Shown: positions 37,733-46,318 of the stretch, piece after piece | Layout of the letters: each line of letters starts with the position of its first letter | Numbering within the stretch: position 1 is the first letter of the stretch | Origin: Roseomonas sp. | GTDB taxonomy: Bacteria > Pseudomonadota > Alphaproteobacteria > Acetobacterales > Acetobacteraceae | Reading direction: 5' to 3' | Length of the DNA stretch: 64,000 bases | NCBI GenBank assembly: GCA_020249775.1 | Contig: JADCFA010000021.1 | Span: 186,001-250,000, forward strand | Position numbers and translations under genes: made by a program | Notes under the pieces: model-generated | What the model was told of the DNA's origin: nothing | The model's input: the letters and a program-made list of their open reading frames with translations, nothing else | Databases searched by the model: none

Positions 37733-38550
37733 GCTTGGCAGGCCGCTTCCGCCGTATTTTCATGGGCGGCAAGATCGCGGATGGAAGCATCCGGACCGCA
37801 CAGCGAACAGGCCGGGTCGCGCTTCAGGCGCACAGTCCGAAACCGCGCATCCAAGGCATCCCACAGCAACAACTTGCCAATCAGCGGATCACCAATGCCA
37901 AGGATAAGCTTCAACACCTCAGTCGCTTGCAGCGTGCCCATCACGCCAGTCACGGCGCCCAGCACACCAGCTTCGGAACAGCTTGGCACCAGGCCCGGCG
38001 GCGGCGGTTCCGGGTGCAGGCAGCGATGGCAAGGGCTGGTGCCATCATGGCCATGAAACACCGAAAGCTGGCCTTCAAAGCGCAGCACCGCCGCACTCAC
38101 CAAGGGCTTGCCGAGCAAATGGCAGGCATCACCCAACAAAAACCGCGTCTCGAAATTATCCGTCCCGTCGCAAATCACATCATAATGCGGGATCAAATCC
38201 CGCGCCGCTTTTGCATCCATGCGCCGCGCATGAATATCCACCGCCACTTCCGGGTTCAGCGTGCGCAGCGTCTCGGCTGCGCTCGCGGCCTTGTTTTCGC
38301 CAATCCGCGCAGTGCTATGCACCACCTGGCGCTGCAAATTTGAAAGCTCAAGCGCGTCATGATCCACAAGGCCGAGCGTGCCGATCCCTGCCGCGGCCAG
38401 ATAAAGCGCGAGCGGCGATCCCAAGCCGCCTGCCCCCACAATCAATACGCGCGCCGCGCGGAGCTTGGCCTGGCCAAGCGCACCCACTTCGCGGAGCAGG
38501 ATATGGCGGGAATAGCGCTGCAATTCCGCGCGGGAGAAGGAAAGCGACAT
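37729..38550 (-). CDS. moeB: MoeB/ThiF-family adenylyltransferase
   Basis: A 273-residue E1-like enzyme that adenylates the C terminus of a ubiquitin-like sulfur carrier (MoaD or ThiS). It has RYSRHILLREVG, the nucleotide loop VLIVGAGGLGSP, then DHDALELSNLQRQ and CDGTDNFETR. The zinc cysteines are CHRC and CSLC. I choose the start at 38550 (MSLSFSRAELQRY) to match family length; 38586 is open. No rhodanese domain is attached, unlike eukaryotic MOCS3; the DsrE protein downstream may fill a sulfur-handling role. Confidence 0.9.
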   Translation of the reverse strand: MSLSFSRAELQRYSRHILLREVGALGQAKLRAARVLIVGAGGLGSPLALYLAAAGIGTLGLVDHDALELSNLQRQVVHSTARIGENKAASAAETLRTLNPEVAVDIHARRMDAKAARDLIPHYDVICDGTDNFETRFLLGDACHLLGKPLVSAAVLRFEGQLSVFHGHDGTSPCHRCLHPEPPPPGLVPSCSEAGVLGAVTGVMGTLQATEVLKLILGIGDPLIGKLLLWDALDARFRTVRLKRDPACSLCGPDASIRDLAAHENTAEAACQA

Positions 38551-38630
38551 CACCGCCATATGGCCGCGATGCCCCCGCGCGTGCAAGCTTTCCGCTTGCG
38601 ATACGGCCCCGCTTGGCGCCTTATGGCGCG

Positions 38631-39890
38631 ATGGGCACTGAAGAGCTGATCCATCGCCTAGCCGCCGCGCTTGCCATTGGCTTGCTGGTGGGGGCGGAAC
38701 GGCATTGGCGTGAACGCCAGGAAGCGCCGGGCAGGCGCACAGCCGGCGTGCGGACCTTTGCGCTGACCGGGCTTTTCGGTGGTGTCATGGCGGTCTTGGC
38801 AACCGCGCTGGGCCAGCCGGGGGGCGCGTTGCTGCTGGGCTTTGGCTTGGCGGCGCTGCTCGCCGCGCAATTGCCCTTCGCGCTTCGGGAAGCGGAGGCT
38901 GAAAACAAGGTCTCCGCCACCAGCCTGGTCGCTGCCCTTGGCACCTATAGCCTCGGCGCGCTGGCGGTTTTGGGCGATGTGGCGGTTGCCGGCGCGGCGG
39001 CTGTTGCCATGACCGCCATCCTGGCCGCGCGAGAGAGCCTGCATGGCCTGATGGCGCGTATCACCTGGGCAGAGCTGCGATCCGCCCTTGTGCTGCTATC
39101 CATGACGCTGCTGGTCATGCCGCTGGTCCCGGATGAGCCTATTGCCGTATTGGGCGGGCTGAACCCGGCCAAGATTTGGCGCTTCGCCATTCTGCTCGCG
39201 GCGATTTCCTATCTTGGCTACCTCGCAGTGCGGCTGATGGGGCCGGAACGTGGCCTGCTGTTCGGCGGCGCGGCGGGGGGCTTGGTGTCCTCCACCGCGG
39301 TCACGCTCGCCAATGCGCGCGCTGCGGCGTCGGGGGGCGGGGGTTTGGCGCTGGCCGCTGGGGCGCTTATGGCGGGCGCGGTTTCCTGCCTGCGCACCAT
39401 CGGCATTGTGGCCTTCATCGCGCCCGCCGTAGCCGGATTTCTTCTGGTGCCGCTTGGCATGGTGGCCCTGGGCATGGCGCTTGGGGGCTTCACCTTGGCG
39501 CGGCGCGCCGGCGCCGATGAAGCTGTGGTCAGCACGCCGGAAAACCCCTTCGAACTCAGCGCCGTGATGAAAATTGCGCTACTGCTGGCGGCTGTTGCGC
39601 TGATTTCCAAATTGGCGGGCGAAAAACTGGGGCCAGAGGCAGTCATGGCGGTCGCTGCCATTACTGGCCTGGCCGATGTGGACGCTGTGGCGCTTTCCGT
39701 GCCGCTATTGGCGCCGGCGACCATCAGCCTGGAATTCGCCGCCCAGGCTGTATTGGCGGCAGTTGGCGTGAATATCTGCGCCAAGGCAGCCTATGCGATC
39801 GCCTTGGGCGGGGGGCGCTTTGGTTCGGCCTATGCCGTGCTGTCGCTGGCCGCGGGCGCGGCGGGGGTATTGGCAGTCTCCCTTCTTTGA
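38631..39890 (+). CDS. MgtC/DUF4010-type integral membrane protein
   Basis: About 419 residues with an MgtC-like N terminus (LIHRLAAALAIGLLVGAERHWRER, then RTAGVRTFALTGLFGGVMA). A DUF4010 C-terminal half follows, with ITGLADVDAVALSVPLLA near the end. Ten or more hydrophobic segments cover nearly the whole length. Function is not established for this combination. It is divergent from moeB; the hairpin GCAAGC-TTTCC-GCTTGC at 38583-38599 lies between the starts. Confidence 0.87.
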   Translation: MGTEELIHRLAAALAIGLLVGAERHWRERQEAPGRRTAGVRTFALTGLFGGVMAVLATALGQPGGALLLGFGLAALLAAQLPFALREAEAENKVSATSLVAALGTYSLGALAVLGDVAVAGAAAVAMTAILAARESLHGLMARITWAELRSALVLLSMTLLVMPLVPDEPIAVLGGLNPAKIWRFAILLAAISYLGYLAVRLMGPERGLLFGGAAGGLVSSTAVTLANARAAASGGGGLALAAGALMAGAVSCLRTIGIVAFIAPAVAGFLLVPLGMVALGMALGGFTLARRAGADEAVVSTPENPFELSAVMKIALLLAAVALISKLAGEKLGPEAVMAVAAITGLADVDAVALSVPLLAPATISLEFAAQAVLAAVGVNICAKAAYAIALGGGRFGSAYAVLSLAAGAAGVLAVSLL

Positions 39891-40013
39891 AGACACCCCT
39901 TGCCGCCCGCGCGCGCTGGCGCCACCCTGCCCCCGATTGCAGGAGGAAGACGCGATGCCCGCCGAAGGCGGCCCTTTGAGTGCCGGAAAACCTGCCGCGA
40001 ATTTTGCGGCGCT

Positions 40014-40072
40014 GGAGCATTTTCAAGCCAAGTGGACTCACTTGGCGGCTCGGCAAATGCGACCAAACAGAA
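40014..40072 (+). repeat. Structured intergenic repeat, copy B
   Basis: Same element as at 9073. Inner hairpin GCCAAGTG (40027-40034) pairs perfectly with CACTTGGC (40039-40046) around a GACT loop. Outer helix CATTTTC (40018-40024) pairs with GCAAATG (40053-40059) with one mismatch. The tail GCGACCAAACA is shared with copy A. It lies 124 bases past the DUF4010 gene and immediately before the long hairpin at 40075. Confidence 0.85.
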
Positions 40073-40074
40073 CC

Positions 40075-40118
40075 CTAGAGCATGGGTGCTGAGCCAATGC
40101 GAAGCACACATGCTCTAG
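40075..40118. repeat. Long hairpin at the acyl-CoA synthetase start
   Basis: Arms 40075-40090 (CTAGAGCATG, G, GTGCT) and 40103-40118 (AGCAC, A, CATGCTCTAG) pair at 15 of 16 positions around a 12-base loop. The loop holds the in-frame ATG at 40097; another ATG at 40082 is inside the 5' arm. It follows directly on repeat copy B and can be seen as its extension, since copy A keeps a weak trace of the loop sequence (TGAGC-AATGCG). Confidence 0.85.
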
Positions 40119-42199
40119 ATGCGATGATCCGTCCCCGTTCTGTCGCGGTGATTGGCGCATCCGATGACGCCACGCGCATCGGTGGGCGCCCCATTGCCTA
40201 TATGCAAAGCCAGGGCTTCCAGGGTCGGCTTCTGCCGGTGAACCCGAATCGCCCGACCGTGCAGGGGCTGCCGGCCTATGCGTCTGTCGCCGCCCTGCCC
40301 GAAGTGCCGGACGCCGCGATCATCGCCGTGCCGGGCGAGGCCGCGATCCAGGCCATGGATGATCTGGGCGTGCGCGGCTGCAAATCTGCCATTGTCTTCA
40401 CCGCGGGCTTTGCCGAAGTGGATGAGGCAGGTGCGGCGATGCAAGACAGGCTGGTTGCCGCCGCGCGTCGGCATGGCATGCGGATGCTGGGGCCGAATTG
40501 CCTTGGCCTTTTCAATGCCGAAATCGGTTTCTATCCGATCTTCTCGCTTTCCTTCGAACAGGGCTGGCCCATTCGCGGCAATATCGGCATTGCCTCCCAA
40601 TCCGGCGCCTATGGCACGCATGTTTTCGCGGTGGCGCGCCAGCGCGGGCTTGGCACCACGTTATGCGTGACCACCGGCAATGAGGCTGATGTTTCGCTGG
40701 GTGAGGCGATTGGCTGGATGGCGCAGGCGCCGGAAGTGGAAGTGATCTGCGCCTATGCAGAGGGCATTCGCGAAAGTGCTGGCTTCGTCGCAGCCCTTGA
40801 TCTTGCGCGGCGCAACCGCAAGCCCGTGATCATGATGAAGGTCGGCGCCAGCGCTTTGGGTGGTGCGGCGGCGAAATCCCACACCGCTTCCATCGCGGGT
40901 GATGATGCGGTGACACAAGCCGTGCTGGATGAATTCGGCGTTTTGCGGGCGCGCACCACGGAAGAAATGCTTGATATCGCTTACGCGGCATCGCGGCGTA
41001 TTTATCCCGCCAATAATTCCCTTGGCGTGTTGACCGTGAGTGGCGGCGCCGGCGTGCTGATTTCCGATGCGTCGGAAGCCGTCGGCCTGCCCATGCCGGA
41101 AATGCCGCAGGCGTCGCAGGAAAAGCTGCGTGGCCTGATCAGCTTTTGCGCGCCACGCAACCCGGTGGATTGCACCGCGCAAGCCGTGAACCAGACCGAG
41201 CTTTTTGGCGATTTCCTGGAAGCGACTGCGGGCGATGGCGGCTATCCTTCCGTGCTGGTTTTTCTGACGCAGACGGGGGGATCAACCTCCATGGCGCCGA
41301 AGCTGCGGCCCTTCATGCGCGATGCCATTGCCAAACGGCGCGACCGGCTTTGGGTGCTTTCGGCGATTTGTTCGCGCGAGAAGGTGCGCGAATATGAAGA
41401 AGACGGCTTCATTGTTTTCGAAGACCCAACCCGCGCGGTGAATGCCATTGCCGCCATGGGCCGCTTCGGCGCTTATTTCGCGCGGCAGGAAGCGGGTGCT
41501 GTGGGCGCGTTGCCGAATGTGTCCTTGCCCACGCAAACCCCAACGGAAGCCGAAGCCAAACGCCTTTTGGCCGAAGCGGGCGTGCCTGCCGTGCCAGAAC
41601 AGGCGTGTGCTAATGTTGGAGATGCGGTGCGCGCTGCCGATGCCATGGGCTATCCGGTGGTCGCGAAAATCCTCTCGCCCGATATCCTGCACAAGAGCGA
41701 AATCGGTGGCGTGATTTTGAATATCGCGGATGCTGCCGCGGTGCGTGAAGCCCATGCAACCTTGCTCGCCCGCGCCGCGCAGCACGCGCCACAGGCGCGC
41801 ATTGAAGGCGTATTGATTGCCAAGCAAATCACCGGCGGCGTTGAAATGGCGCTTGGTGTGCTGCGCGATCCCGTCTTTGGTCCTGTGGCCATGGTGGGGC
41901 TTGGCGGTGTGTTCATCGAAATCCTCAAGGATGTCGCTTTCCGCCGCTGCCCCTTTGATCCTGCGCAGGCAGAAGCGATGATCCGTTCGCTGAAGGGCTT
42001 CCCTTTACTGGATGGTGCGCGCGGCAAACCCAAGGCCGATGTGAAGGCGCTGTCGGAAGCGCTTGCCGCGCTATCGCGTTTTGCCGTGGCGGCCGGGCCG
42101 CGTTTGGCATCTGTTGACGTAAACCCCATGCTGGTGCTGCCGGCAGGGCAGGGCGCCTTTGCCGCGGATGCGGTGATTGAAATCGAGGAAGGGCATTGA
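40097..42199 (+). CDS. ADP-forming acyl-CoA synthetase (acetate--CoA ligase family)
   Basis: About 700 residues: CoA-binding Rossmann domain (RPRSVAVIGASDD), succinyl-CoA-ligase-like domains with the phosphorylated-His segment KSHTASIAG, and a C-terminal ATP-grasp domain (VVAKILSPDILHKSEIGGV). It forms acyl-CoA from acid, CoA and ATP with ADP release, or runs in reverse. The start is uncertain: 40097 gives MRSTHALDAMIRPRSV, similar to relatives, but lies inside a hairpin loop; 40082 and 40124 are also in frame. No good ribosome site is seen. First gene of a nine-gene plus-strand unit. Confidence 0.9.
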   Translation: MRSTHALDAMIRPRSVAVIGASDDATRIGGRPIAYMQSQGFQGRLLPVNPNRPTVQGLPAYASVAALPEVPDAAIIAVPGEAAIQAMDDLGVRGCKSAIVFTAGFAEVDEAGAAMQDRLVAAARRHGMRMLGPNCLGLFNAEIGFYPIFSLSFEQGWPIRGNIGIASQSGAYGTHVFAVARQRGLGTTLCVTTGNEADVSLGEAIGWMAQAPEVEVICAYAEGIRESAGFVAALDLARRNRKPVIMMKVGASALGGAAAKSHTASIAGDDAVTQAVLDEFGVLRARTTEEMLDIAYAASRRIYPANNSLGVLTVSGGAGVLISDASEAVGLPMPEMPQASQEKLRGLISFCAPRNPVDCTAQAVNQTELFGDFLEATAGDGGYPSVLVFLTQTGGSTSMAPKLRPFMRDAIAKRRDRLWVLSAICSREKVREYEEDGFIVFEDPTRAVNAIAAMGRFGAYFARQEAGAVGALPNVSLPTQTPTEAEAKRLLAEAGVPAVPEQACANVGDAVRAADAMGYPVVAKILSPDILHKSEIGGVILNIADAAAVREAHATLLARAAQHAPQARIEGVLIAKQITGGVEMALGVLRDPVFGPVAMVGLGGVFIEILKDVAFRRCPFDPAQAEAMIRSLKGFPLLDGARGKPKADVKALSEALAALSRFAVAAGPRLASVDVNPMLVLPAGQGAFAADAVIEIEEGH

Positions 42200-42200
42200 A

Positions 42201-43058
42201 ATGCCGATCGTCTATGAAAAGCTGCTGAACTATCCCATCCCGGAAATGCGCCAGCACCTGCGCTGGCAGGATGTGGCGATGTATAATTTCTCTGTCGGGC
42301 TCGGCCAGGACCCGATGGATGAACAGCAGCTCGATTTTCTTTATGAGCCACGCTTGAAAGTCATGCCCTCCATGCCGGTTGTGCTGGGCGCGCCGGGCTT
42401 TTGGTCGCGCAATCCCGATACCGGTATGGATTGGGTGAAAATCCTGCATGGCGAACAGGGCCTGATCCTGCACAAGCCCTTGCTGACCGAAGGCGAAATC
42501 ATTGGCCGTTCGCGCGTAACCGGCCTTGTTGATCGCGGTGAGGGCAAAGGCGCGCTGATGTATTCCGAACGCCAGGTGATTGACGCAAAGACGGGCGATT
42601 TGCTGGCGACCGTGACCAGCACATCCTTCCTGCGCGGCGATGGCGGCTTTGGCGGGCCGAGCGGGCCGGTGAAAAAACCGCACCCGGAACCGGAACGCGC
42701 GCCGGATGTCGCGCTTGATTTCGCGACCCGTCCGGAACAGGCGCTGATCTATCGCCTGAACACGGATTTGAATCCGCTGCATATAGACCCGAAAATCGCC
42801 GCTGCCGCCGGGTATCCGCGCCCCATCCTGCATGGGCTTTGCACCTTCGGCACGATCTGCCATGCACTGCTGAAAACACTCTGCAATTACGACACGGCGC
42901 GCTTTGGGCAGATGGATTTGCGCTTTTCCTCTCCGGTCTATCCTGGTGAGACGATCCGCACGGAGATTTGGCATGAGGCTGGTGGTGCCGCCTTCCGCGC
43001 GCGCGTTGTGGAACGCGATAAGGTGGTGGTCAGCAATGGCCTGTTCCGCTTCGCCTGA
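42201..43058 (+). CDS. MaoC-family (hydratase 2) enoyl-CoA hydratase
   Basis: A 285-residue double hot-dog protein. The hydratase-2 motif is in the C-terminal half: YRLNTDLNPLHIDPKIAAAA with the catalytic Asp/His pair, then GYPRPILHGLCTFG. The N-terminal half lacks the motif, as in eukaryotic-type hydratase 2. It adds water to trans-2-enoyl-CoA giving the (R)-3-hydroxyacyl-CoA. The start at 42201 follows the ligase stop by one base, indicating translational coupling. Confidence 0.9.
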   Translation: MPIVYEKLLNYPIPEMRQHLRWQDVAMYNFSVGLGQDPMDEQQLDFLYEPRLKVMPSMPVVLGAPGFWSRNPDTGMDWVKILHGEQGLILHKPLLTEGEIIGRSRVTGLVDRGEGKGALMYSERQVIDAKTGDLLATVTSTSFLRGDGGFGGPSGPVKKPHPEPERAPDVALDFATRPEQALIYRLNTDLNPLHIDPKIAAAAGYPRPILHGLCTFGTICHALLKTLCNYDTARFGQMDLRFSSPVYPGETIRTEIWHEAGGAAFRARVVERDKVVVSNGLFRFA

Positions 43059-43078
43059 ATGATGATGGGAAAAGACGC

Positions 43079-43759
43079 ATGATCAACAAGATTGTTCAAT
43101 CCATGGCGGATGCCATGGCCGGTATCAAGGATGGATCAACCGTATTGATCGGCGGTTTCGGCGCTGTCGGTCAGCCCGATCATTTGATTGAGGGGTTGAT
43201 CGAACAGGGCGCGACCGACCTGACCTGTGTGGCGAATAACGCCGGTACGGGGCGCGTTGGCCTCGCGCGGCTCATGGAATTGGGCCGCGTGCGCAAGATT
43301 ATTTGTTCCTTCCCGCGCTCCGCCGGTTCCGTTGTGTTTGAAGAACTGTATCGCCAAGGCAAGATCGAGCTTGAGATTGTGCCCCAAGGCACCATGGCCG
43401 AACGTATGCGCGCTGCCGGAGCCGGCGTGCCGGCGTTTTTCACCGCAACATCGGTTGGCACCATCCTCGCGAATGGCAAGGAACAGCGCGAATTCAATGG
43501 ACGCAGCTATGTCATGGAACATGCGCTGAAGGCTGATGTGGCTTTGGTGGAAGCCTGGGAAGGGGATCGTTGGGGTAATCTCACCTATCGTTCCAGCGGG
43601 CGGAACTTCAACCCGGTGATGGCAATGGCGGCCGATCTGACCATCGCGCAGGTGAGCCATATCCGCGAATTGGGTGAGATTGTGCCGGAAAATGTGCATA
43701 CGCCCGGCATTTTCGTGAAGCGCGTATTGCATGTTGACCGCGGCCCGGCATGGGCATGA
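43079..43759 (+). CDS. 3-oxoacid CoA-transferase subunit A
   Basis: A 226-residue alpha subunit of a family I CoA transferase, with the glycine-rich CoA loop LIGGFGAVGQPDHLI near residue 22-36 and GTMAERMRAAGAGVPAFFT. It pairs with the subunit B gene 27 bases downstream. The pair moves CoA between succinyl-CoA and a 3-oxoacid such as 3-oxoadipate or acetoacetate; sequence alone does not separate these. The wider operon has no ring-cleavage gene. Confidence 0.93.
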   Translation: MINKIVQSMADAMAGIKDGSTVLIGGFGAVGQPDHLIEGLIEQGATDLTCVANNAGTGRVGLARLMELGRVRKIICSFPRSAGSVVFEELYRQGKIELEIVPQGTMAERMRAAGAGVPAFFTATSVGTILANGKEQREFNGRSYVMEHALKADVALVEAWEGDRWGNLTYRSSGRNFNPVMAMAADLTIAQVSHIRELGEIVPENVHTPGIFVKRVLHVDRGPAWA

Positions 43760-43786
43760 GCAGGCAGGAAAGAAGGGGATCAGACC

Positions 43787-44428
43787 ATGAATGGCTTTGA
43801 CCGTAAGCAAATGGCCGCCCGTGTCGCTGAAGACATTCCGGAAGGCTGGTTCGTCAATCTCGGCATCGGCATTCCGACCATGATCGCGAATTACGTGCCG
43901 CTGGAACGTGAAGTGATCCTCCATTCGGAAAACGGCATTCTGGGCATGGGTCCCGCGCCCGCGCCGGATAAGGTGGACCCATGGCTCGTGAATGCCGGCA
44001 AGCAGGCTGTTACGCTGCGCCCCGGTGGTTCCTATTTCCATCACGCCGATAGCTTCGCCATGATCCGTGGCGGGCATATTGATCTTTGCGTGTTGGGCGC
44101 GTTTGAAGTGGCCGCTAATGGCGATATCGCCAATTGGGCCACCAGCGAAAATGATTCAGCACCCGCCGTGGGTGGGGCAATGGATCTCGGCGCCGGCGCC
44201 AAGCGGCTTTGGGTGGTGATGGAACACACCACCAAGGATGGCGGGCACAAGATTGTGGAACGCTGCACTTATCCGCTGACCACACCTGGCGCGGTCAGCC
44301 GCGTTTATACCAATCTCGGCGTTTTGGATGTGGTGAAGGGCAAGGGCTTCGTGGTGCGCGATCTGGCGCCCGGTGTGACCTTTGACCAAATCCAGGCTGC
44401 CAGCGGCGCCAAGCTGCACACGAACTGA
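43787..44428 (+). CDS. 3-oxoacid CoA-transferase subunit B
   Basis: A 213-residue beta subunit with the catalytic glutamate E48 in HSENGILGMG, which carries the glutamyl-CoA thioester. NLGIGIPTMIANYVP precedes it. The C-terminal part has GGHIDLCVLGAFEVAANGDIANW. Forms the active heterodimer or heterotetramer with the upstream subunit A. Identity as PcaJ-like or ScoB-like is open. Confidence 0.93.
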   Translation: MNGFDRKQMAARVAEDIPEGWFVNLGIGIPTMIANYVPLEREVILHSENGILGMGPAPAPDKVDPWLVNAGKQAVTLRPGGSYFHHADSFAMIRGGHIDLCVLGAFEVAANGDIANWATSENDSAPAVGGAMDLGAGAKRLWVVMEHTTKDGGHKIVERCTYPLTTPGAVSRVYTNLGVLDVVKGKGFVVRDLAPGVTFDQIQAASGAKLHTN

Positions 44429-44461
44429 CGCATAACGCCGAAGGGCGATGAGGATGAGGGC

Positions 44462-45532
44462 ATGAGCGAGGTTTTGGAAGAACGCGCGGAATCGATTCGC
44501 ATGATCCGCGATAGCGCGGGTGCGGTGGCGCCGCGTGGCGGGGATAGCAAGCGCGTGCGTGGCCTGCGGTTCGCTGCGCCGGGTTTTGATAAGCGCATTT
44601 TTGCCCAGATGGGCGAATTTGGCTGGATCGGCTTGGCAGTGGATGAGGCCGCCGGCGGCGCTGGGCTTGGCATGAGTGAGGCGATTGCGCTCACCGAAGA
44701 ACTCGCGGGTGGCTTGGCGCCGGAACCGCTGATCCCGGCGATGCTTTCCGCCCGTTTGCTGGCGGGCGCAGATGATCAGGCGCTGCTCGGGCCTTTGCTC
44801 GCGGGGCAGCAAGTGGTGCTGACAGCCTGGCAGGAACGCGCTGATACACTGGCCGCCCCTGGCAATGCCGATGCGCCGCGCGTCTTCATTCCGCAAGCCG
44901 GTGGCGCTGATGTGTTTCTGCTGCCGGTGCGCGAAGGCGCGGGACTTGCGCTTTACGCAGTGCCCGCTGCCGGCGCTGATGTGGCGTTGGAAAAAACCAT
45001 GGATGGCGGCTATTTCGGTACGCTCCGCGCTGACCCTGCGCGCGGTCAGCGCATCGCTGGCGATATCGGTGCCGTGCTGGATGCTGCCTTGGATGAAGCC
45101 GCGCTGATGACCGCAGGCGCCATGGTTGGGCTGATGGAACGCGCCTTTGACATGACGCTTGCCTATCTCAAAACTCGCCAGCAATTCGGCCGCATCATCG
45201 GCACCTTCCAATCCTTGCAGCACCGCGCGGCGGATTTGAAAATCCATCTCTCGCTGACACGCGCGGCAGTAGAAGCCGCAGCTGCTGCCTTGGATAGCGG
45301 TGCCGCGGGCGATGCGCGCAAGGCCGCGGTTTCCAAGGCCAAGGCGCGCGCGGGTGAAAGCGGGCTGATGGTGCTCCGCCAATGCATCCAGCTCCATGGC
45401 GGCATTGGCTATACGGATGAATATGATGTCGGGCTTTATCTCCGCCGCGGCATGGTGATCGCCAATCAATTTGGCTCCGCCGCCCTGCATCGCCGCCGCT
45501 TCATGGCACTCGCGCCGGAGGATGCGGAATGA
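44462..45532 (+). CDS. Acyl-CoA dehydrogenase family protein (short)
   Basis: A 356-residue protein of the acyl-CoA dehydrogenase fold: MGEFGWIGLAVDEAAGGAGLGMSEA at the N terminus, then LAYLKTRQQFGRIIGTFQSLQHRAADL and a C-terminal IQLHGGIGYTDEYDVGLYLRR. The middle domain is short and lacks the usual TEP..GSD segment seen in the dehydrogenase at 46319. It probably forms a heteromer with that gene product, as in steroid side-chain and other two-gene dehydrogenases. Its stop overlaps the hydratase start as ATGA. Confidence 0.88.
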   Translation: MSEVLEERAESIRMIRDSAGAVAPRGGDSKRVRGLRFAAPGFDKRIFAQMGEFGWIGLAVDEAAGGAGLGMSEAIALTEELAGGLAPEPLIPAMLSARLLAGADDQALLGPLLAGQQVVLTAWQERADTLAAPGNADAPRVFIPQAGGADVFLLPVREGAGLALYAVPAAGADVALEKTMDGGYFGTLRADPARGQRIAGDIGAVLDAALDEAALMTAGAMVGLMERAFDMTLAYLKTRQQFGRIIGTFQSLQHRAADLKIHLSLTRAAVEAAAAALDSGAAGDARKAAVSKAKARAGESGLMVLRQCIQLHGGIGYTDEYDVGLYLRRGMVIANQFGSAALHRRRFMALAPEDAE

Positions 45533-46314
45533 GCGCCGCCGCCGAACCGCTACGCCAACGCATTCTGGAAGAACGCAATGGCGCGGTGCTGATCGTCACT
45601 ATTGATTGCCCATCACGCAAGAACGCCATCGCGCCGGTGCTCCGCACCGCAATGGAGGAGGTGATGGAACGCGCCCATGGCGATGATACAATCCGCGCCA
45701 TTGTGGTAACGGGGGCGGAGGGCACTTTCTGCGCCGGCGGCGATATCTCCTCGATGGATATTGATAGCACTTTGGCCGGGCGCGAACGCATGCGCCGCAC
45801 CCATAAGCTCGTGCGCCTCATGGCCAAGGGCGGCAAGCCCGTGGTGGCCGCAGTGGAAGGCTGGGCGGCGGGTGCGGGCATGGCGGTGGCTTGCGCCTGC
45901 GATGTGATTGTCGCCGCCGAAGATGCGCGCTTCACGGCGGGTTTTCACAAGATTGGCCTGATGTCCGATATGGGCCTGCCGCATTTCCTGCCCGCGCGTG
46001 TCGGCATTGGTCGGGCGCGGCGCATCCTGTTTTTCCATGAGGTGATCGCCGCACCGGAGGCCGAACGCATTGGCCTGGTGGATTACCTGGCGCCGCCCGG
46101 CAAGGCTTTGGAAGTCGCCTTGGAAAAGGCGCGCTTCCTGGCAGCCGAGGCACCAGGCCCCATCGCCTTCACCAAGCAAATCTTCGCCGATGGCCTGGAT
46201 GAGGCTTTGGCGCAGGAACAAACCTATCAGGCCGCGCTATTTACGACCGAAGATTTCAAGGAAGGCCGCGCCGCCTTCTTCGCCAAGCGCAAGCCGAATT
46301 TTACGGGAGGCTGA
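45529..46314 (+). CDS. Enoyl-CoA hydratase/isomerase
   Basis: A 261-residue crotonase-family protein. The oxyanion-hole segments are GTFCAGGDISSMD and EGWAAGAGMAVACACD. The C-terminal helix region ends with FKEGRAAFFAKRKPNF, typical of the family. A Glu is absent from one of the two usual catalytic positions as far as I can judge (ARFTAGFHKIGLMSDMG), so it may be an isomerase or a hydratase variant. Located between the two dehydrogenase genes. Confidence 0.9.
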   Translation: MSAAAEPLRQRILEERNGAVLIVTIDCPSRKNAIAPVLRTAMEEVMERAHGDDTIRAIVVTGAEGTFCAGGDISSMDIDSTLAGRERMRRTHKLVRLMAKGGKPVVAAVEGWAAGAGMAVACACDVIVAAEDARFTAGFHKIGLMSDMGLPHFLPARVGIGRARRILFFHEVIAAPEAERIGLVDYLAPPGKALEVALEKARFLAAEAPGPIAFTKQIFADGLDEALAQEQTYQAALFTTEDFKEGRAAFFAKRKPNFTGG

Positions 46315-46318
46315 ACAG

